Assembly: GCA_017935945.1 (NCBI GenBank)
Contig: JAGBGN010000107.1
Coordinates: 1-38,654, forward strand
From: Candidatus Methanomethylophilaceae archaeon
GTDB taxonomy: Archaea > Thermoplasmatota > Thermoplasmata > Methanomassiliicoccales > Methanomethylophilaceae
Direction: 5' to 3'
Length of the DNA stretch: 38,654 nucleotides
Positions 33,326 through 38,654 of the stretch are shown here, one piece after another. Both the position numbers and the translations under genes were made by a program. The number at the start of each line of letters is the position of its first letter. Position 1 is the stretch's first letter. The notes below the pieces were generated by a model. The model worked only from the letters and a program-made list of their open reading frames with translations, was not told where the DNA came from and searched no databases.

Positions 33326-34747
33326 ATGAGTATCACGCAGACTTTGACTGATATTTTCAATCCCCTCAACACATACGTTTGGTACATTGCCTTCGTATTC
33401 CTTGTTGGATTGGGAATCTACTTCATGATCAAGCTCAAAGGTCTCCCGATTCTGAAAATCAGGGAAACCTCAAAGCTTGCTCTTGGTGGTGCTATGGAGG
33501 AGAGCGGAAAAACCGTCTCTTCCTTCGAAGCATTCTGTATCGGACTTGGAGCTCGTGTCGGTGTAGGTAACATCGCAGGAGTTGCAAGTGCAATCGTCCT
33601 CGGAGGACCTGGTGCCGTGTTCTGGATGTGGATCTTCGCAATCATCGGATCCGCAAGCAGTTTCATGGAATCCACCCTCGCCCAGATCTTCAAAGAGAAG
33701 AAATCTGACGGTCAGTTCCACAGTGGACCTGCATACTATGTGCAGAAGGGACTCAAGAGCCGCCCCCTGGCAATCGTCCTGGCAATCCTCATCGTCATCA
33801 CCTTCGGTATCGGATTCGTCGGTGTCCAGGCTGCAAACTCCGTGAGTGCACTCGCTAACGCATTCTCCTTCGAGAACAGCACATACGTCTTCGCAACCAT
33901 CATCGCATTCGCAGCCGCCATCATCATCTTCGGCGGTGTCAAGAGGATCGCATCCTTCTCCGCGAAGGTCGTTCCCCCCATGGCAGTCCTCTGGCTCCTC
34001 CTCGGTGCAGTCGTCATCGCCATGAACTACGACCACATCATCGATGCAATCTCCATGATCTTCACCTACGCATTCCAGTGGGAGTCCGCTGCAGGAGGTC
34101 TTCTCGGAGCAGTCATCATGAACGGTCTCAAGCGTGGAGTCTTCTCCAACGAGGCAGGTCTCGGTTCCATCGCAAACATCGCAGGTACTGCAGACACCAA
34201 GCACCCCGTCAAGCAGGGTATGATCCAGTCCTTCGGAACCCTCGTCGACACCCTTGTCGTCTGTACCTTCACCGCACTCGTCATCCTGACCGCATTCGGT
34301 AGCTACGAGGCAGTCCTCGGAACCGGAATCACAAAGGCACCCCTTGTCCAGGAAGCAATGAGCATGACCATCGGAGATGTCGGACCCATACTCGTATCCC
34401 TGTTCATGGTCGTCTTCGCTTTCACCAGTCTCATCGGATACTACACCATGAGTGAGTCCAACATCAGGTTCGTATCCGACAACAGGACCTTCGTGTTCAT
34501 CGTCCGTATCCTCGTCATCGTTGTCGCATTCCTTGCAGCAATCGCTGGTGCAGACCTCATGGAGCTCATCTGTGACACATTCATGGCAGCCATGGGTGCA
34601 GTCAACATGCTCTGCGTGTTCCTTCTCAGCAAGCACGCTTTCCAGGCACTCAAGGACTGGAAGGCCCAGAAGGATGCAGGTGTCGAAGAGCCTGTCTTCC
34701 ACCGTGATGCTCTGGACGACCCGTCCGGAGTCACCGAGTGGGAGTGA
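33326..34747 (+). CDS. Na+/alanine (AGCS family) symporter, copy 1
   Basis: The 473-residue membrane protein is of the alanine/glycine:cation symporter family (LeuT fold). Landmarks are FEAFCIGLGARVGVGNIAGVA (TM2), GGPGAVFWMW, FSNEAGLGSIANIAGTAD and a cytoplasmic C-terminus ending GVTEWE. The characterised archaeal member (Methanococcus AgcS) imports L- and D-alanine with Na+. The ATG at 33326 has GTGAT at 33317-33321; an earlier frame start is unsupported. Codon choice is extremely biased (mostly atc, gtc, gca, gga), stronger than in copy 2, which suggests high expression. Confidence 0.93.
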   Translation: MSITQTLTDIFNPLNTYVWYIAFVFLVGLGIYFMIKLKGLPILKIRETSKLALGGAMEESGKTVSSFEAFCIGLGARVGVGNIAGVASAIVLGGPGAVFWMWIFAIIGSASSFMESTLAQIFKEKKSDGQFHSGPAYYVQKGLKSRPLAIVLAILIVITFGIGFVGVQAANSVSALANAFSFENSTYVFATIIAFAAAIIIFGGVKRIASFSAKVVPPMAVLWLLLGAVVIAMNYDHIIDAISMIFTYAFQWESAAGGLLGAVIMNGLKRGVFSNEAGLGSIANIAGTADTKHPVKQGMIQSFGTLVDTLVVCTFTALVILTAFGSYEAVLGTGITKAPLVQEAMSMTIGDVGPILVSLFMVVFAFTSLIGYYTMSESNIRFVSDNRTFVFIVRILVIVVAFLAAIAGADLMELICDTFMAAMGAVNMLCVFLLSKHAFQALKDWKAQKDAGVEEPVFHRDALDDPSGVTEWE

Positions 34748-34758
34748 TCCAATCAAAA

Positions 34759-34776
34759 GCCGGGGCCAGCCCCGGC
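34759..34776 (+). terminator. GC hairpin after the first alanine symporter
   Basis: GCCGGGG (34759-34765), CCAG (34766-34769) and CCCCGGC (34770-34776) form a 7-bp stem with a tetraloop, 12 nt after the stop. It is a likely 3' end for copy 1, which would separate its transcript from that of copy 2. Confidence 0.6.
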
Positions 34777-34836
34777 AAACCCTTTCCTTCAAACCTCAGA
34801 ACATGATGCGATTCTCAATACAGTGAACCTCTTACG

Positions 34837-34865
34837 ATCACGATAAGGGAACCGCTTATCGTGAT
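34837..34865 (+). promoter_or_regulatory. 11-bp perfect inverted repeat covering the Shine-Dalgarno of the second alanine symporter
   Basis: ATCACGATAAG (34837-34847) and CTTATCGTGAT (34855-34865) are perfect inverted copies with a 7-nt spacer. The last five bases, GTGAT, are the SD, 3 nt before the ATG at 34869. In RNA the hairpin would sequester the ribosome binding site; in DNA it could be an operator. Confidence 0.6.
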
Positions 34866-34868
34866 ACT

Positions 34869-36293
34869 ATGACGATAATCGACACTTTCAACGATGCATT
34901 GGGTGTTGTTAACACATACGTATGGTATGTAGCATTCATCCTACTCATAGGTGCAGGCCTATACTTCACATACAAACTACGTGGTCTGCAGATTTTGAAA
35001 ATCAGGGAAACTGCCAAACTAGCCCTGTCCGGAATCGGTGAAGGTGACAAGACCGAGGCGGTCTCATCCTTCGAAGCATTCTGCATAGGTGTGGGAACAC
35101 GTGTCGGTGTGGGAAACATCGCAGGAGTCGCCATGGCCATCGTCGCTGGTGGTCCTGGAGCAGTGTTCTGGATGTGGGTCTTCGCAATCATAGGATCCGC
35201 AAGCAGTTTCGTTGAATCCACACTATCACAGCTGTTCAAGGAGAAGAAAGAGGATGGACAGTACCATGGAGGTCCCGCCTATTACATCCAGAAAGGACTT
35301 GGTACCAGGAAAGTGGCCATACTGATGGCTTTCCTCATCGCCATGATGACCGGTATCGGGTTCTGTGCGGCACAGGCATCCAGTTCCGTAGAAGCCCTTA
35401 CATCCACATTCGTCTTCGACAACAACACACTGGTGTTCGGACTCGTCATCACCATCCTTACCGGACTCATCATCTTCGGCGGAATGAAAAGAATCGCAAC
35501 ATTCTCATCGAAGATCGTTCCCCTCATGGCTGTTGCTTGGCTGGCCCTGGGAACCATCACCATTGTGATGAACATCGATGGATTGATCAACGCATTCGTC
35601 ATGATCTTCTCATACGCCTTCGGATTCGAACAGGTCGCAGGAGGTCTCCTGGGAGCGGTCATCATGACCGGATTGAAACGTGGAATATTCTCCAACGAAT
35701 CCGGTCTCGGTACCATCGCCAACATAGCAGGTACGGCCGATGTGAAACACCCTGTGAAGCAGGGGCTCATCCAATGCTTCGGAACACTCGTGGACACACT
35801 CGTCGTCTGTACCTTCACCGCAATGGTCATCCTAACAGCGTTCGATGACTATGGTGCCATACTCGACACGGGACTATCCAATTCACCTCTTGTGGAATAT
35901 GTCCTGAACGATACGATAGGTCACATCGGATCCATACTCATGTCATTGTTCCTGCTGTTCTTTGCTTTCACCAGTCTACTCGGTAACTATGCAATCAGTG
36001 AGACAAATGTCAGATTCATCTCCGACAGGAAGATGTCCATCATGGTTATGCGCATAGCAGTTGTCGTTACGGTATTCATCGCTTCCCTGATCGGTGCAGA
36101 TGCATCGATATTGATCAGTGACACGATCATGGCGTTCGCAGGCGTCGTCAACATCTCATGCGTCATCCTTCTCAGTAGTCTGGCGTTCCAGGCATATGCG
36201 GATTGGAGGAAACAGAAGTCAGAAGGAATCGAAGACCCGGTATTCCACCGCGATACCCTCGATGATGCTACCGGTATAACCGAATGGGAGTAA
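34869..36293 (+). CDS. Na+/alanine (AGCS family) symporter, copy 2
   Basis: The 474-residue paralogue of the preceding gene is co-linear with it over its whole length: FEAFCIGVGTRVGVGNIAGVA, GGPGAVFWMW, FSNESGLGTIANIAGTAD and end GITEWE. One visible difference is NEAG to NESG in the conserved motif near the substrate and Na+ site, which may tune substrate or ion use. Codon use is less biased than copy 1, so the duplication is not recent or the expression differs. The start ATG at 34869 follows GTGAT, which is in the arm of a perfect inverted repeat. A hairpin after the stop separates it from convergent proB. Confidence 0.92.
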   Translation: MTIIDTFNDALGVVNTYVWYVAFILLIGAGLYFTYKLRGLQILKIRETAKLALSGIGEGDKTEAVSSFEAFCIGVGTRVGVGNIAGVAMAIVAGGPGAVFWMWVFAIIGSASSFVESTLSQLFKEKKEDGQYHGGPAYYIQKGLGTRKVAILMAFLIAMMTGIGFCAAQASSSVEALTSTFVFDNNTLVFGLVITILTGLIIFGGMKRIATFSSKIVPLMAVAWLALGTITIVMNIDGLINAFVMIFSYAFGFEQVAGGLLGAVIMTGLKRGIFSNESGLGTIANIAGTADVKHPVKQGLIQCFGTLVDTLVVCTFTAMVILTAFDDYGAILDTGLSNSPLVEYVLNDTIGHIGSILMSLFLLFFAFTSLLGNYAISETNVRFISDRKMSIMVMRIAVVVTVFIASLIGADASILISDTIMAFAGVVNISCVILLSSLAFQAYADWRKQKSEGIEDPVFHRDTLDDATGITEWE

Positions 36294-36305
36294 TCGACCT
36301 TGGAA

Positions 36306-36327
36306 GGGCCCGATATGCATCGGGCCC
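36306..36327. terminator. Bidirectional hairpin between the second alanine symporter and proB
   Basis: GGGCCCGAT (36306-36314) pairs with ATCGGGCCC (36319-36327) around the loop ATGC. It lies 12 nt after the symporter stop and 8 nt after the proB stop on the other strand, and so serves both convergent units. Confidence 0.7.
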
Positions 36328-36335
36328 ACAAGGTC

Positions 36336-37445
36336 TCAGAGAACGGCGATGTTCTCGGAAACGATCGCCACCGCAGATGCACGGGCACCCAGTATGGAAC
36401 GGACCTCATCGCTGTGCTTACCCATGATTTTGGAAATGTCCTGTGAACTATAGCCCACGATGCCCTTAGCTAGAACCATGTCCTCGCAGACTATCTCGAC
36501 TACATCGCCTTTGTCGAAAACGCCTTCCACACCCCTTATGCCCACGGGCAGAAGGGATTTGTGATTGATGATCGCCTGTTCGGCACCATCGTCCACGACT
36601 ATCCTTCCAGAGGGATGTGCGGCCTTGATCCAACGTCTCTTCTTGGAGATCTCGGAACCGGACAGGAATAGCGTACCCACATCCTCTCCGGTGACCGTGC
36701 GGTAGATCACACGGTCTTCACCGGATAATGCGATTATCATATCGCAACCTGCATCACGACATATCTCTGCGGCATTTATCTTCGTCTTCATGCCACCGGT
36801 ACCCATGGATGATCCGGAACCTCCAGCCATATGACGGACGGCCTCCAGATCGGTAACCAACGGTATCAACTTGGCATTTGGGTTCTTGGATGGATTGTCA
36901 TCATACAGTCCCGCCACATCCGAAAGGATGACCAACAGATCCGCATCGGTCCTGCTGGCGATGATGGCCGAGAGTGTGTCGTTATCTCCGAACCTGATCT
37001 CCTGCGTACGGATAGCATCATTCTCGTTGAAGATCGGGACCACACCATGCTCCAGAAGAGAATCGATGGTGTTGTTGAGGTTGATTGCACTCTCCCTATC
37101 CGAATACGTGTCCATGGTCATGAGGACCTGACCGACGATCATGCCGTATCTGCGGAAGCTCTCCCCCCACTCCTGCATCAGTATGCTCTGGCCGACGGAA
37201 GCCGCTGCCTGGCGTATGGGGATCTCATTGGGCTTCGGGACCACACCCATGGTCTTCAGACCTATGGCTATAGCACCGGAAGAAACCAAGAGCACCTCCT
37301 TGCCCCCGTCCTTCAACTGACGGATCTGCTCTGCCACAGAATCCATGAAATCACGGGATATCCTGGAACCTGTGCGCATGATGGATGATGAACCGATCTT
37401 CACCACGATACGGTCCGCTTTGGAAAGATACTCGACCCTGTCCAT
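36336..37445 (-). CDS. proB: Glutamate 5-kinase
   Basis: The 369-residue protein has an amino-acid kinase domain (about 1-255; VVKIGSSS near residue 14, VSSGAIAIG, FNENDAI, FGDNDTLSAIIA) and a C-terminal PUA domain (about 275-355, RIVVDDGAEQAI, LLPVGIRGVEG). It phosphorylates glutamate in the first step of proline synthesis, and a bacterial-type PUA enzyme is usually feedback-inhibited by proline. The start ATG at 37445 follows GAGTGATC, in which TGA is the proA stop; the longer frame to 37535 overlaps proA and is not used. The operon order here is proA then proB. Confidence 0.95.
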   Translation of the reverse strand: MDRVEYLSKADRIVVKIGSSSIMRTGSRISRDFMDSVAEQIRQLKDGGKEVLLVSSGAIAIGLKTMGVVPKPNEIPIRQAAASVGQSILMQEWGESFRRYGMIVGQVLMTMDTYSDRESAINLNNTIDSLLEHGVVPIFNENDAIRTQEIRFGDNDTLSAIIASRTDADLLVILSDVAGLYDDNPSKNPNAKLIPLVTDLEAVRHMAGGSGSSMGTGGMKTKINAAEICRDAGCDMIIALSGEDRVIYRTVTGEDVGTLFLSGSEISKKRRWIKAAHPSGRIVVDDGAEQAIINHKSLLPVGIRGVEGVFDKGDVVEIVCEDMVLAKGIVGYSSQDISKIMGKHSDEVRSILGARASAVAIVSENIAVL

Positions 37446-37449
37446 GCGA

Positions 37450-38654
37450 TCACTCGAACGGATACTCCTTTGTCGACGGGGTGTGCTTGAACTCCCTGCA
37501 ACCCTTTCCGACATAGTCCTTGACGACCTGGCCATCTCCTACTAGAACATACTTGTAGATCATCAGGCCCTCCATCCCGACAGGTCCACGGGAATGGATC
37601 TTGTTGGTACTGATTCCGACTTCTGCACCTTTACCATAACGGAAACCATCGGCGAACCTCGTGGATGCATTGACGAACACATCGGCCGAATCGACCATCT
37701 TCGCGAAGACGGATGCCTTCTGCATGTTCCTGGTCATGATGGCATCCGTATGATGGGACCCGTGGGTGTTTATGAACTCTATCGCCTCGGAAAGGGTGTC
37801 TATCACTTTCACTGAGATTATGAGGTCCCCATATTCGGTGTTCCAATCATCTTCCGTGGCCGGAACGACTGTGGGATCCAACTGTACCACCCTGTCATCC
37901 CCTCTGACCTCGACACCGTTTGCCCTGAACATCCCCAAGATGCGAGGTATGAAACTGGACGCTACCTTCGAATTGACGAGAAGCGTCTCGGTGGCGTTGC
38001 ATACCGCAGGATACTGGATCTTGGAGTCGAGGACCACTGAAGCTGCCATCTCCTCATCGACCTCGTCATCCACATAGACGTGGCATATTCCGGCGGCATG
38101 TCCCAAGACAGGGATCGACGTGTGGGATTGGATGTATTGAACGAACTCGTTGGAACCACGGGGGATCAGAAGATCGATGTAATCACCCAGGCCCAGTATC
38201 GCATCGATATCGGAACGCGATTCCATCAGTACGAAGGCTCCCTCCGGTACTCCAACGGAACCTGCGGCAGAGCGGAGGATGTCGAACAATGCACGGATGG
38301 AATTGGATGCCTCACGACCTCCCTTGAACGCCACTGCATTCCCGGATTTGAGACAAAGTGACATTATCTGCGGCACAACGTCCGGACGGGATTCGAATAT
38401 CACACCGAGAAGACCGATCGGACAGCGCATCTGATACAATGTGAGGCCGTCATCGAGATCCAGTGCTGACATCTGCTCCCCCACTGGATCCGGAAGTGAT
38501 ACAACGTCCCTGATACCTGCAATCATACCATCTATCTTGGAATCGTCCAATTTCAATCTCTTGTACATCGAACCGGATATCTCACCTGCATCCAACATGG
38601 CCTTTCCCTGCTCCATATCCAGAGAATTCGCCTCCAAGATCTCCGAACGATGTG
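37450..38654 (-). CDS. proA: Gamma-glutamyl phosphate reductase, N-terminus outside the window
   Basis: About 400 residues are visible; the frame is open to the window end, reading HRSEILEANSLDMEQG at its start, which corresponds to an internal stretch roughly 30 residues into other ProA proteins. The catalytic Cys is in QYPAVCNATETLLV, and GVIFESRPDVV, FKGGREASNS and RFADGFRYGKGAEVGISTNKIHSRGPVG are family hallmarks. It reduces gamma-glutamyl phosphate to glutamate semialdehyde with NADPH. proB follows after 4 nt. proC is not seen. Confidence 0.95.
   Translation of the reverse strand, partial: HRSEILEANSLDMEQGKAMLDAGEISGSMYKRLKLDDSKIDGMIAGIRDVVSLPDPVGEQMSALDLDDGLTLYQMRCPIGLLGVIFESRPDVVPQIMSLCLKSGNAVAFKGGREASNSIRALFDILRSAAGSVGVPEGAFVLMESRSDIDAILGLGDYIDLLIPRGSNEFVQYIQSHTSIPVLGHAAGICHVYVDDEVDEEMAASVVLDSKIQYPAVCNATETLLVNSKVASSFIPRILGMFRANGVEVRGDDRVVQLDPTVVPATEDDWNTEYGDLIISVKVIDTLSEAIEFINTHGSHHTDAIMTRNMQKASVFAKMVDSADVFVNASTRFADGFRYGKGAEVGISTNKIHSRGPVGMEGLMIYKYVLVGDGQVVKDYVGKGCREFKHTPSTKEYPFE

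Noticed and set aside
33470-34792. A 440-codon open frame on the minus strand across the first alanine symporter
   Set aside because: Its product is an Asp/Glu/Cys-rich repetitive sequence caused by the strong codon bias of the real gene on the other strand.
1-38654. CRISPR arrays, prophage or defence-system genes
   Set aside because: I looked for regularly spaced repeats and for phage, toxin, nuclease or restriction genes on both strands and found none apart from the transposase fragment at the left edge.

Overview
The window is archaeal chromosome. Features that show this are family B DNA polymerase, Rpb4-type RNA polymerase subunit F, aIF1A, ribosomal proteins L21e, L15e and S15, Rio1, a Dim2-like KH protein, Pus10, fibrillarin, Kae1, archease, a DHH/RecJ-type nuclease, TATA boxes about 25 nt upstream of start codons, and GGTGA-type Shine-Dalgarno (SD) sites. 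I checked all 41 complete or 3'-complete genes: 34 end in TGA, 7 in TAA and none in TAG. With the gene content this suggests a pyrrolysine-using methanogen of the Thermoplasmatota, most likely Methanomassiliicoccales. That placement is inference; no methanogenesis or pyl gene lies in the window.

Layout. 1-1933 (minus): the first codons of an IS110-family transposase at the edge, then a MarR regulator coupled to an NSS amino-acid transporter. 2107-3494 (plus): ilvC and a cyclophilin-like protein. 3540-7350 (minus): a tightly overlapped peptidase operon, M24 aminopeptidase > TldD > TldE. 7423-8985 (minus): aspartate dehydrogenase and an HD phosphohydrolase. 9084-11986 (plus): Rrf2 regulator, archease, and a formyltransferase followed by a HAD-like protein that has lost its nucleophile. 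12024-12096: tRNA-Glu. 12262-21598 (plus): a long information-processing block, aIF1A, rio1, KH protein, pus10, L21e, rpoF, DUF655, ksgA, ychF-type GTPase and polB, then L15e from its own promoter. 21733-23903 (minus): purine permease and a ThiI-like protein with a destroyed ATP loop. 23999-25077 (plus): TauE/SafE exporter with its DUF1634 partner. 25152-25530 (minus): tRNA-Leu and a 72-residue protein. 25764-27122 (plus): a phosphohexomutase-fold protein in which all four catalytic loops are degenerate. 27116-29094 (minus): a JAMM protease coupled to an inositol-phosphatase/NAD kinase fusion. 29179-32085 (plus): fibrillarin-Nudix and S15-RecJ pairs. 32072-33052 (minus): Kae1. 33191-36293 (plus): tRNA-Val and two tandem Na+/alanine symporters. 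36336-38654 (minus): proB and proA, the latter cut by the window edge.

The genes fall into translation and replication housekeeping, NAD(P) and amino-acid metabolism, and amino-acid or purine uptake. I see no CRISPR array, prophage or defence island. The most unusual content is a set of apparent pseudoenzymes (phosphohexomutase-like, ThiI-like, HAD-like) kept as intact open frames. Several inverted repeats lie exactly over promoters or ribosome binding sites (nadX, rrf2, the second alanine symporter, the transposase).

Two start modes recur. Many transcription units have a TATA box centred 23-28 nt before the start codon and no SD, which predicts leaderless mRNAs. Inside operons, genes either overlap as ATGA, or start at an ATG a few bases after an SD (GTGA/GTGAT) that contains the TGA stop of the gene before it.
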